Below, piece after piece: positions 6,959 to 14,080 of a DNA stretch of 21,474 bases. Numbering within the stretch: the stretch's first letter is position 1; each line of letters opens with the position of its first letter. This DNA is from JBBQBQ01 sp038317685 (lineage in GTDB: Bacteria > Desulfobacterota > Desulfuromonadia > Desulfuromonadales > DDH964): the NCBI GenBank assembly GCA_038317685.1, contig JBBQBQ010000029.1:1-21474 (forward strand), given 5' to 3'. Under the pieces are notes generated by a model. That model saw nothing but the letters and a program-made list of their open reading frames with translations, was not told the origin of the DNA and ran no database searches. The translations under genes and the position numbers were made by a program.

Positions 6959-7531
6959 CTATTTCGACTGAAGCATCTTAATCTGTTCAGAAATCTTGAT
7001 TTGATTGGCTTCAAACAACTTGATCTGGTTCGAGATCTTCAGTTCGTTTGCTTCGAGACCTTTGTATTTGAGCTGGTCGGCCTGATTAGACTTCTGCAGG
7101 TTCGGCCGAAAGAACTTGAATTGATTCGACAGCTTGTATTCATCGGCCTGCAAGCCCTTGATCTGGTCGGTAAGCTTGTATTCATTGGCCTGCAATTCCC
7201 TGAACTGTTTCAACTCGACCTTCCCCTGGCGCGACTCCCATTTAATCTGATTCCAAAACTTGAGCTGAGATGACTCGAACCATTTAATCTGATCCGAGAG
7301 TTTCAGCTGATTGGCGTTTAAATTGGCCCAGTCCAAAGGCTGTACATCTTTATGCTGTAACGCTTCACTGCGAACCGGGGCGGTGGTCGGGCCCGCGGCA
7401 ATCAGGTCGGTGACGCCGACCCCGAGGGAGGCTCCGAGGGAGGCAACAACCGTTGCGATGTTGATGGCCTGCCTGATGGAACCGGTTTCAGAACCTTTTT
7501 GCGGCGCTGCGTTTGGTTTTTTTGGTTTCAT
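6959..7531 (-). CDS. Lys/Gln tetradecapeptide-repeat protein, unknown function
   Basis: I do not recognise this 190-residue protein. It has a basic N-terminus (MKPKKPNAAPQKG), a hydrophobic segment at about residues 22-46 (INIATVVASLGASLGVGV) that could be a signal peptide or leader, then a repeat region from about 70 to the end. The repeat is about 14 residues, of the form A-N-x-x-K-[LI]-S-x-Q-[IL]-K-x-x-x; clear units start near 73, 116, 130, 161 and 175, with degenerate units between. No cysteine or histidine occurs in the repeat part; lysines recur 6 apart. At DNA level 7131-7153 repeats at 7173-7195 (22 of 23 bases, 42-nt period), so expansion is recent. The ATG at 7531 has AGGAGGAG 8 nt upstream. 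It overlaps the 3' end of the YkgJ-like gene by 44 nt, implying coupled translation. The open frame continues upstream inside that gene, but this start is clearly preferred. Confidence 0.8.
   Translation of the reverse strand: MKPKKPNAAPQKGSETGSIRQAINIATVVASLGASLGVGVTDLIAAGPTTAPVRSEALQHKDVQPLDWANLNANQLKLSDQIKWFESSQLKFWNQIKWESRQGKVELKQFRELQANEYKLTDQIKGLQADEYKLSNQFKFFRPNLQKSNQADQLKYKGLEANELKISNQIKLFEANQIKISEQIKMLQSK
7131..7195. repeat. 42-nt tandem repeat inside the repeat-protein gene
   Basis: A 23-base unit at 7131-7153 recurs at 7173-7195 with one mismatch; the period of 42 nt equals 14 codons and corresponds to two adjacent repeats of the protein (QANEYKLTDQIKG and QADEYKLSNQFKF). Confidence 0.8.
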
Positions 7532-8231
7532 TTTGCGATCTCCTCCTGGTGATGTTCGCCCAAGCTTCAACTGCCCGTATGTGAATCGACATTTTGGCGT
7601 CGATATCCAATGGAAGCGGCATGTCAAGTTTTTCGCAGAAGGCGGCGACGATGGCATCCACATCGGCGAACCCGATGTCCTCACTCCGTTCGCCACCGGC
7701 GAACTTCTGAAAGACTCCGACGACGGCATGCTGTTTCTCGGGTTCAGCCGTCGCTTCTTCCAGGACTCGGCAGAGTCTCCAGAACAGATCGAGATAGTTG
7801 TCGGCGGCCGCCATGAAAGGGCAGGCCCCTTGGGAGTCCAGATAAGCCGTGATCACGCCGTCATCACTATGGACGCCCTGGCATTCCCGGTCCGGTTCGA
7901 TTTCAGAAAAACTTTCCTCGCCGGAAGGCAGGACGTGACGACCGAGGGGGTAAAGCCGGCAGACGAGGGGGCGGTCGGGATGGACGCCGCACCCGTTGGA
8001 ATCGAGGAAGACGCAGGCGCCGTCATCGTCCCAATTCAGAATGGTGCCGCTGTCGTGGGTATAGCGTTCGATAAATTCGCCGGTGGCAAGGCCGCGATTA
8101 CCGGCGAGGCGGGCAATTTCGTAAGGGTTGACCTGGATCTGCTTGTGACGGCAGCAGCTCAGGCACCGCGCACAGGAGAAGAAAAAGGGTGTCTGCCGGT
8201 TCAGCCCGGTTCTACGCAGCGGCAGGGTCAT
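7488..8231 (-). CDS. YkgJ-family cysteine-cluster protein
   Basis: A 247-residue cytoplasmic-looking protein of the zinc/iron-chelating CxxCxxCC family. The N-terminal cluster is FSCARCLSCC (C20, C23, C26, C27) followed by QVNPYEIARLA; the second cluster is C73VFL, C81GVHPDRPLVC91RLYPLG; C117 may also contribute. The roughly 130-residue C-terminal extension ends in a lysine/arginine-rich tail (ETKKTKRSAAKRF). The family is annotated as metal binding with unknown reaction; the flagellin lysine methylase FliB also carries a Cys-cluster signature, an analogy rather than homology I can show. The next gene starts inside the 3' end of this one and should be its partner. The ATG at 8231 has only a weak GGAC ahead of it. 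Confidence 0.85.
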   Translation of the reverse strand: MTLPLRRTGLNRQTPFFFSCARCLSCCRHKQIQVNPYEIARLAGNRGLATGEFIERYTHDSGTILNWDDDGACVFLDSNGCGVHPDRPLVCRLYPLGRHVLPSGEESFSEIEPDRECQGVHSDDGVITAYLDSQGACPFMAAADNYLDLFWRLCRVLEEATAEPEKQHAVVGVFQKFAGGERSEDIGFADVDAIVAAFCEKLDMPLPLDIDAKMSIHIRAVEAWANITRRRSQNETKKTKRSAAKRF

Positions 8232-8280
8232 AGCGGTCCGTTAAGAACGTCCTCTTTGGTCGGGAAAGGAGACTCATCTC

Positions 8281-8293
8281 TGAAACGGTTTCA
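8281..8293. promoter_or_regulatory. Palindrome upstream of the YkgJ-like gene, possible operator
   Basis: TGAAAC-G-GTTTCA, a perfect 6-bp inverted repeat with a one-base centre, between the putative promoter (8316-8343) and the start codon (8231). The position suits a repressor site; the regulator is not known. Confidence 0.35.
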
Positions 8294-8315
8294 TTAGAAG
8301 TGGATTTGCCCTTCA

Positions 8316-8343
8316 ATCGTAGCTCCCTTTACATCTTTGTCCA
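8316..8343 (-). promoter_or_regulatory. Putative promoter of the YkgJ-repeat-protein operon
   Basis: On the minus strand -35 TGGACA (8338-8343), 16-nt spacer, -10 TACGAT (8316-8321). Each hexamer departs from consensus, but location and spacing fit a start near 8309, downstream of the two terminators that end the glutamate synthase transcript. Confidence 0.35.
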
Positions 8344-8390
8344 CCACCTGACGGACCACCCAAATCCATGATTCCCCCTCCGCCCAAAAT

Positions 8391-8542
8391 GCATGAGCCG
8401 CCCCGAACCAGTAAACTGGTCCAGGGCGGCTCAAATGCCGTCAGATGCAAGGCGTCTCGAAGACCAAGGAGTGAGGCGTAGCGCGAGCTACGTCGCAGCG
8501 ACGCGGGCGAGAGCAACGCAGCAGATGGCGGCATTTCAGCCG
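8391..8542. repeat. Structured intergenic repeat, copy 1
   Basis: A 152-bp unit starting GCATGAGCCGCCC and ending GCGGCATTTCAGC. Internal structure: a 9-bp stem GAGCCGCCC/GGGCGGCTC (8395-8403 with 8424-8432) enclosing ACCAG/CTGGT; an 8-bp long-range pair AAATGCCG/CGGCATTT bracketing the rest; and CGTAGC-GCGA-GCTACG, a hairpin with a GNRA-type tetraloop. On the minus strand the first stem is followed by ATGCATTTTGGG, a weak terminator. The open frames through this unit on both strands are by-products of the repeat. Confidence 0.85.
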
Positions 8543-8551
8543 CCCATCCCC

Positions 8552-8600
8552 AAAAAAAGCATGAGCCGCCCCGAACCAGCAGACCGGTCCAGGGCGGCTC
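8552..8600 (-). terminator. Rho-independent terminator of the glutamate synthase operon
   Basis: On the minus strand, within copy 2 of the repeat: GAGCCGCCC...GGGCGGCTC, a 9-bp GC stem with an inner ACCGG/CTGGT helix, then ATGC and seven T. It lies about 120 nt after the last stop codon of the operon. Copy 1 offers a second, weaker one. Confidence 0.75.
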
Positions 8601-8710
8601 AAATGTCGTCAGATGCAAGGCGTCTCGAAGACCAAGGAGTGAGGCGTAGCGCGAGCTACGTCGCAGCGACGCGGGCGAGAGCAACGCAGCAGATGGCGGC
8701 ATTTCAGCCA
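8559..8710. repeat. Structured intergenic repeat, copy 2
   Basis: Nearly identical to copy 1 at a 168-bp offset. The differences seen sit in the first hairpin (loop TAAA to CAGA, CTGGT to CCGGT) and in AAATGCCG to AAATGTCG. The CTGGT change leaves a G-U pair in the minus-strand RNA, and the second change leaves a G-U pair in the plus-strand RNA, so the folding potential is kept. It abuts the stop codon of the last glutamate synthase gene (8719). Confidence 0.88.
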
Positions 8711-8718
8711 CCCCGACG

Positions 8719-11031
8719 CTAGACTACTTGTTCCATCGCCCATATCCCGCACGGACAAATCCCCGCGCAGATACCGCAGCCGATGCAGAGGTGGTCGTCG
8801 GAGACGTACTCGAACTTGCCGTCCGGCAGCTCCAGGCGCCGGATCGCTCCTTCGGGGCAGGCCTCCAGACACATGAAGCAGTCCCGGCAGGTGCCGCAGG
8901 AAAGGCAGCGGTTGGTCTCGTCCCTGGCGTCGGTGACGCAGAAGCGGCCCCGGTTCTTGGGCCGGAAGAGCTCCTTGGAGAGGCAGCTCTGGGGAATCAG
9001 CTCCGGCTTCTTGATCGGCACCGGAGTCTGGCCGGCGAGGAAGTCGTCGAGGTACTGTGCGACTTCGGTCCCGGCGCCGATGGCGTGGGTCAAAAGTCCC
9101 GGTTTGATGGTGTCGCCGATGGCGAAGACGCCGGGGGCCTTCAGGACCTGCCAGCAGGGATCGACATCCATCATCCCCTTGTCGGTGAGCCATTCGCGGG
9201 GGACGTAGGAAAGGTCGGGACGCTCGCCGATGGCGATGATGACGGTGTCGGCCTCGAGCAGCTGGCCGTCCTTGGTGTGGAGTCCCTGTGCGTCGACCTT
9301 GGCGGTGTAGACCGGCCAGCGGATCACTCCGCCGAGGCTTTTGACCCGGTCGATTTCGTGGTGGTAGGCGGCCGGACGCTGGATGTCGATGGCGGTGACC
9401 TGCTTCGCCCCCATGGCGTAGGCGCCGAGGCAGACGTCCATGCCGGCGTTGCCGGCGCCGAGCACGACGACCCGCTCGCCGACCGGGGGGCGGCCGCCCT
9501 GGTTGATCTCCTTCAAAAAGTCGAGACCCTTGACGAGGCGCTCATGGCCTGGGAAGGGGATCACCACCGGGTTGTGGGCGCCGCTGGCGATAACCACGGC
9601 GTCGTTCTGCTCCCGAATCGCCGCGAAGCGGGTCGGATCGACCTTGGTGCCGGTTTCGATCCGCACCCCGAGGGCCTTGATGCGGCCGATCTCCTGGTCG
9701 AGGACCTGCCGCGGCAGGCGCTCGGTGGGGATGACCTGGCGCAGCTTGCCGCCGACCTCGCTGTCGGCCTCGTAGACCGTCACACCGTGGCCGGCGAGGC
9801 GCAGCTGCCAGGCGGCGGCTAGGCCGCCGGGGCCGCCGCCGATGACCGCCACCTGTTTGCCGCTGGCGGCCTTGGGGACCGGGGAGACGGCGTCGAGGGA
9901 GATGCGGCCGAGCTCCTTCATCGCCACCGGGTGGTCGATGAAGCGCCGGGTGCAGGCGTCCATGCAGAGGTTGGGGCAGACCTCGCCGCAGACGCTGGCC
10001 GGGAAGGGGGAGTAGTGGAGGACCAGCTCCAGGGCTTCCTGGACCTTCCCCTGGCGCAGCAGGTTGATGCGGTCCTGGGTCGGAATCGCCGAGGGGCAGG
10101 TCGCCTGGCAGGGGGCGCCGTAGCGCTTGTCCTGCCAGTGGGGAACCTTGAGGCGGTCGTCCCCGGCATTGACCAGGCCGGCGACCTGGGTGTAGTCGTC
10201 GTGGACAAGGTCGCCGAAGATCCCGCCCGCCACCCACTTGGTGGTGCGGAATTCGCGCATGGTGATGCGGTGATGGACCTTGCGCTCTTCGTAGGTCTTG
10301 GCGACGATCTTTTGCCACTGGGCAAAGTCGGTCAGCTCGGGGAGGAGCTGAGGCCGGCCGATCTGGTCGAGGAAGACCGGCAACCCTTCGGCGAGGACCG
10401 CCCGGTCACCGTCGTCGAGGGCGAGGAGCCAGACGTCATCGGAGAGCCCGGCGACCTTGCCGCGGGTGTAGATGGTGCCGCCGACCATGCCGGCGCAGCC
10501 GCGGTCGCCGAGGACCGAATCGAGGTCCTCACAGCCGACGCCGCAGATGACGGCGAGTCCACCGCCCATGAATTCGAAGGAGAAGGAGCCGGTGTTCTTG
10601 AGGACCCAGAACTGCGGCGCCTCGTAAGCCGGGTCGTGCTTCATCAGCGAGCCGGAACGGGTGCCGACCCGCCCGGCGACGTAGATGCGGCCGGCCGCGG
10701 CGCAGTGGGCGGTGGTGTCGCCGCCGTCGCCGAGGATGGTCAGGGTGGCGCCGGCGTTGAGCCAGCCGGCATCGGCCGGAGCCGAGCCCTCGACGATGAT
10801 CTCGGTGCCGTCGAGGCCGAAGGAGCCGACCCGCTGGCCGGGGTTCTTCACCCGGAACTTGAGGGGGGTGCCGTCGGCGGTCCACAGGGGGCCGCCGATG
10901 TCGTGGTGGCCTGAGGAGAGGACCTCGAACTCGGTCTGCCCTTCTTCCAGCCCCGCGTAGATCTTCTGCAACAGCTGCTGGGTGGAGATGCGCTGGTTCT
11001 TCTCGTCGAAACCGATAATCTGAGCGGGCAT
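8719..11031 (-). CDS. Glutamate synthase GXGXG domain fused to GltD-like NAD(P)H oxidoreductase with extra 4Fe-4S domains
   Basis: A 770-residue fusion. Residues about 1-250 are the GXGXG beta-helix domain normally at the C-terminus of GltB (GRIYVAGRVGTRSG, then FMGGGLAVICG, then GDRGCAGMVGGTIYTRG). Residues about 300-670 are a GltD-type flavoprotein: cysteines C308, C312, C348, C352, C356 and C360 for N-terminal Fe-S clusters, FAD motif VIGGGPGG at 397-403, NAD(P)H motif VLGAGNAG at 523-530, and FAIGD near 640. Residues about 705-765 add two ferredoxin-like 4Fe-4S motifs (CLSCGTCRDCFMCLEACP and CIGCGICAGICP). It would feed electrons from NAD(P)H, and perhaps ferredoxin, to the FMN subunit encoded just upstream. 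The ATG at 11031 has GGGAGG 6 nt ahead; the gap to the preceding gene is 13 nt. Confidence 0.92.
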   Translation of the reverse strand: MPAQIIGFDEKNQRISTQQLLQKIYAGLEEGQTEFEVLSSGHHDIGGPLWTADGTPLKFRVKNPGQRVGSFGLDGTEIIVEGSAPADAGWLNAGATLTILGDGGDTTAHCAAAGRIYVAGRVGTRSGSLMKHDPAYEAPQFWVLKNTGSFSFEFMGGGLAVICGVGCEDLDSVLGDRGCAGMVGGTIYTRGKVAGLSDDVWLLALDDGDRAVLAEGLPVFLDQIGRPQLLPELTDFAQWQKIVAKTYEERKVHHRITMREFRTTKWVAGGIFGDLVHDDYTQVAGLVNAGDDRLKVPHWQDKRYGAPCQATCPSAIPTQDRINLLRQGKVQEALELVLHYSPFPASVCGEVCPNLCMDACTRRFIDHPVAMKELGRISLDAVSPVPKAASGKQVAVIGGGPGGLAAAWQLRLAGHGVTVYEADSEVGGKLRQVIPTERLPRQVLDQEIGRIKALGVRIETGTKVDPTRFAAIREQNDAVVIASGAHNPVVIPFPGHERLVKGLDFLKEINQGGRPPVGERVVVLGAGNAGMDVCLGAYAMGAKQVTAIDIQRPAAYHHEIDRVKSLGGVIRWPVYTAKVDAQGLHTKDGQLLEADTVIIAIGERPDLSYVPREWLTDKGMMDVDPCWQVLKAPGVFAIGDTIKPGLLTHAIGAGTEVAQYLDDFLAGQTPVPIKKPELIPQSCLSKELFRPKNRGRFCVTDARDETNRCLSCGTCRDCFMCLEACPEGAIRRLELPDGKFEYVSDDHLCIGCGICAGICPCGIWAMEQVV

Positions 11032-11044
11032 GGTTATCCTCCCG

Positions 11045-12688
11045 TTAACAAACGTATTGGATCTGCAGCCGTTCAGCGACGGCACGGTCGGTGGAGACCA
11101 GGGCATCGGCGCGGCCGACGGGGAGCGAGGAGTTGCCGATGGGGGCCATCAGTTTCTTCAGCTCCTGGTCCATCGCCAGGAAGTAATTGACGATGTTCTG
11201 CGCCGCGCGGTCGACGTCGAAGCGGTGGACCAGCGCCGGCTCCTGGGTGGTGATGCCGACCGGGCAGAGACCGGTGTTGCAGGCGTTGCAGCGTCCCATC
11301 TCGTTGCCGACGCAGCCGGCCATCTGCAGGATCAGCTTGCCGGTGAAGACGCCGTTGGCCCCGAGGCAGATCATCTTGAAGGCGTCGGCGGCGAGGTCGC
11401 CGGTCTTGCCGAGGCCACCGGCGGCCCAGAGCGGGATCTGCCCCTGGCGACCCTGGTTGACGGCGGCGAGGTAGCAGTCGCGCAGTTTGGAGACGATGGG
11501 ATGGCCGGTGTGGTCGAGGGAGACCTCGTGGGCCGCGCCGGTGCCGCCGTCGATGCCGTCGACGAAGAAGCCGCCGACGATGTTGTAGGGGTCGCGCACC
11601 AGGTTGTTGAAGACGCTGACCGAGGTCGCGGAGGCCGCCACCTTGATCGCCACCGGAACACGGAACTTGAAGGCGGCGTTGAAGGAGAGGAACATCTTCT
11701 GCACGCTCTCCTCGATGGAGTAAAGCCCCTGATGGTTCGGCGGGCTGAGCAGGTCGGCCTTGGGGACGCCGCGGATCGCCTGGATGTGCTCGGCGACCTT
11801 CTGCGCCATCAGCAGGCCTCCGTCACCGGGCTTGGCCCCCTGGCCGATCTTGATCAGGACCCCGGCCGGGTCCTCGATCATGTGCGGCATCGCCTTGGCG
11901 ATGCGGTTCCAGCCGAAGTGTCCGGAGGCGATCTGCAGGATCAGGTACTTGAGGTACTTGCTCTTGAGGAGCTTGACCGGCACCCCGCCTTCGCCGGAGC
12001 ACATGCGAACCGGCAGACCGCACTCTTCGTTGAGGTAGGCGACGGCGATGGCGACCGCTTCCCACATCCGCCAGGAGAGGGCGCCGATCGACATGTCGCC
12101 GATGATCACCGGATAGATCCAGCGCACCGGCGGGGTCTGGCCGTTGGCCTGCAGCAGGCCTTCGGGGGTCACCCCCAGCGGCAGCTTCTTGGCCGGCAGG
12201 ATGCGCCCGAAAGGGGCCAGCATGTCGAAGGTGTGGCGCTGGGCGTCGAGGGAAGGGTCGGTCATCTGCGAAATGCGCCCGACCCGGAGCCGGTCGAGGG
12301 TCCGCACCGTCCCTTCGAGATTCTTGCGTCCGCCGCGCTTGATCGAGTCGCCGGCCAGACAGCGGGTCACGATGGAGTGCCGGGAGTCGACGTTGCGTAG
12401 CGGACCGATGGCGTCGTTGGGGCAGACCTTTTCACAGATGCCGCAACCGCGGCAGTAGTTCATGATCGAATGGGCCTGGCGGATCACCGGCACCGCCGAG
12501 AAGCGCTGCTTCGGCTCGGGGAAATCCCCTTCCGAAAAGATCATGCGCCGGCGTTCGACCTTGGGGATGATGGCCCGGAAGGAACAGGCCGCCACGCAGG
12601 AGCCGCAGAGGGTACAGCGGCTGGCGTCATAGCGGATCTTCCACGGCAGATCGTTGGGGGTGATGTCGTTGGCTTTCATTGTTTCCAT
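11045..12688 (-). CDS. gltB: Glutamate synthase FMN-binding central subunit with N-terminal ferredoxin domain
   Basis: A 547-residue archaeal-type GltB core. Residues 25-35 and 79-89 carry two 4Fe-4S motifs (CTLCGSCVAAC; CRGCGICEKVC). The rest is the FMN/2-oxoglutarate (beta/alpha)8 domain, with KIGQGAKPGDGG, SPPNHQGLYSIEE, VDGIDGGTGAAHEV, AAGGLGKTGD and the cluster loop MGRCNACNTGLCPVGITTQEP. It aminates 2-oxoglutarate with ammonia channelled from the amidotransferase subunit and reduces the product to glutamate. The ATG at 12688 has GGAGG 7 nt upstream, and the gene overlaps the preceding one by 13 nt, so translation is coupled. A second in-frame ATG lies 3 codons later. Confidence 0.93.
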   Translation of the reverse strand: METMKANDITPNDLPWKIRYDASRCTLCGSCVAACSFRAIIPKVERRRMIFSEGDFPEPKQRFSAVPVIRQAHSIMNYCRGCGICEKVCPNDAIGPLRNVDSRHSIVTRCLAGDSIKRGGRKNLEGTVRTLDRLRVGRISQMTDPSLDAQRHTFDMLAPFGRILPAKKLPLGVTPEGLLQANGQTPPVRWIYPVIIGDMSIGALSWRMWEAVAIAVAYLNEECGLPVRMCSGEGGVPVKLLKSKYLKYLILQIASGHFGWNRIAKAMPHMIEDPAGVLIKIGQGAKPGDGGLLMAQKVAEHIQAIRGVPKADLLSPPNHQGLYSIEESVQKMFLSFNAAFKFRVPVAIKVAASATSVSVFNNLVRDPYNIVGGFFVDGIDGGTGAAHEVSLDHTGHPIVSKLRDCYLAAVNQGRQGQIPLWAAGGLGKTGDLAADAFKMICLGANGVFTGKLILQMAGCVGNEMGRCNACNTGLCPVGITTQEPALVHRFDVDRAAQNIVNYFLAMDQELKKLMAPIGNSSLPVGRADALVSTDRAVAERLQIQYVC

Positions 12689-13782
12689 CTATGCACCTCC
12701 AGGTTGCCGTCGATCGCCACCACCTCCCGCTCGTTGGGGTAGATGTCGGTCTCCCAGTCGCGATCGGGGAGGACTTCGTTGATGCCGCAGACCTCCGAGG
12801 AGAAGACGACGGTGTCGGTGGAGCGTCCGACCACGATCGGCCGCAGCTTCTTGGCGTCGCAGCAGGTAAACAGCGTGTGGTCGGGGAGGACGCCGATAAT
12901 GGTGTTCGGGCCGTTGATCTCCAGGTGTGCCAGCGACTGACGGATCGCCAGGAGCGATCCCTTGTCCTCACGCTGGTCGATCTCCTCGAACGGAAGGGGG
13001 GTGATCACGTGCTTGAAGTAAGAGAGGGGCCAGCCGAGTTCCCGGTGGACGTAGTGCATGGTGTAGAGAAAACACTGGGAGTCGGACTCGAAACCGATGT
13101 AGCCGCGGTGGAGCTTGCGCTGGAATTCCACATTCTTGAGATAAAAGGTGTTCTCGCCGTTGGCCAGGGCGGTGTAGCCCTGCAGGAAGAAGGGGTGGGC
13201 CGCGTAGCGAACGATGTCGTAATTGGTATTCTGCCGGCATTGGGCGGTAATGACCCGCGCCGTGAACCTGGTGTCCGGCTGCCAAAGGTTGAAATAAGTG
13301 CCGATATCCTTCGGGTCGCCGATTTCCTTGAGGGTCACCACATCCGGCCAGAAGGAGTAGACGAAACCCTGCTCGTCGTTCTGCAGAGCCCGGCGCAACT
13401 TGAGGCGCATGTCGAGGAGAAGGTCTTCCTTCTCTTTGGCCTCGGCCTTCTTGTAGTGCTTCGGATAGTCGAAGGTCTCGAAGACGTAATTGGGCATGGC
13501 GTTGATGTCCAGGCCGGGGAGCTGGCTGGTCTCAGGGACCCACTGCATTACCCGTTGGAATCCGGCCGCATGGAGCAAATCTTCGGCGATCTTCAGCCCC
13601 TCGTCGGTGCAGGCCAGCGACAGGGTCGGGAGGTGCTTGTAGCCCTCAAAGATCCCGCCCAGGTCCTGCATGACCATGGCGAACCCGGAGTTGTCGTGGC
13701 CTTTTTGCTGCGACTGCATAAGGAGCAGGGCCTGGCTCGGGTGGACGTAGTTCAGGCTCTTGATGGCGCCGATACGACACAT
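12676..13782 (-). CDS. Glutamate synthase class II glutamine amidotransferase subunit
   Basis: A 368-residue N-terminal-nucleophile amidotransferase corresponding to the first domain of full-length GltB, encoded separately. The start at 13782 gives MCRIGAI, so removal of Met exposes C2 as the catalytic nucleophile; an in-frame extension of 19 codons upstream would bury it and is rejected. GGGAGG lies upstream. Other family features are KGHDNSGFAMV and a late HTLFTCCDAKKLRPIVVGR segment. It hydrolyses glutamine and passes ammonia to the FMN subunit. First gene of the operon, directly behind a sigma-54 promoter. Confidence 0.9.
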   Translation of the reverse strand: MCRIGAIKSLNYVHPSQALLLMQSQQKGHDNSGFAMVMQDLGGIFEGYKHLPTLSLACTDEGLKIAEDLLHAAGFQRVMQWVPETSQLPGLDINAMPNYVFETFDYPKHYKKAEAKEKEDLLLDMRLKLRRALQNDEQGFVYSFWPDVVTLKEIGDPKDIGTYFNLWQPDTRFTARVITAQCRQNTNYDIVRYAAHPFFLQGYTALANGENTFYLKNVEFQRKLHRGYIGFESDSQCFLYTMHYVHRELGWPLSYFKHVITPLPFEEIDQREDKGSLLAIRQSLAHLEINGPNTIIGVLPDHTLFTCCDAKKLRPIVVGRSTDTVVFSSEVCGINEVLPDRDWETDIYPNEREVVAIDGNLEVHRWKQ

Positions 13783-13845
13783 GGTCGGTTTCCTCCCGTT
13801 GCTTGGTGTCCCGCGCTCATGACTGCGCAGGCCAGACACCTTTTT

Positions 13846-13860
13846 GCAAAATAAGTGCCA
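13846..13860 (-). promoter_or_regulatory. Sigma-54 promoter of the glutamate synthase operon
   Basis: The minus strand reads TGGCAC-TTATT-TTGC, an exact match to the -24/-12 consensus with the required 5-nt spacing. Transcription should start near 13834, about 50 nt before the first ATG. Sigma-54 promoters need an enhancer-binding activator, typically NtrC-like for nitrogen genes; I saw no clear enhancer palindrome in the AT-rich DNA just upstream. Confidence 0.82.
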
Positions 13861-14019
13861 TTTTTTACATAGATAATTTCAAGCTTTAATCAAGGACCAT
13901 ACTTCATTATTTTTCTTTTTTATTACAGCCATTTGAAAAATTGTCCCCGGACCGTTGCCGGCCCCGGGAAGTGGGTCAAGACCGCCAAACGAAAATTTTG
14001 TCGTGTTGAATGGGTACAC

Positions 14020-14052
14020 AAAAAAACGGGCGGTGCCCTGCGGCACCGCCCG
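14020..14052 (-). terminator. Rho-independent terminator of amtB
   Basis: On the minus strand a perfect 11-bp stem CGGGCGGTGCC/GGCACCGCCCG (14042-14052 with 14027-14037) around a 4-nt loop GCAG is followed directly by seven T. It begins 28 nt after the amtB stop codon. Confidence 0.93.
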
Positions 14053-14080
14053 TCGCCTGCCCGAAATCCGAGGAAGGCGT

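Noticed and set aside
7311..8297. 328-aa plus-strand open frame
   Set aside because: Lies antisense to the YkgJ-like and repeat-protein genes, whose cysteine motifs and ribosome binding sites are clear; the plus frame shows no family.
8313..8722. Open frames on both strands (132 aa minus, 109 aa plus) through the tandem repeats
   Set aside because: Both are internally duplicated exactly as the DNA repeat is, lack ribosome binding sites, and sit in hairpin-rich intergenic DNA; they are by-products of the repeat.
13805..13840. Inverted repeat GGTGTC...GACACC enclosing CTGCGC...GCGCGG before the glutamate synthase operon
   Set aside because: As an RNA hairpin it fails because the predicted sigma-54 start (near 13834) lies inside the first arm, so the arm would not be transcribed. 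It could only be a DNA site, for which there is no further support.
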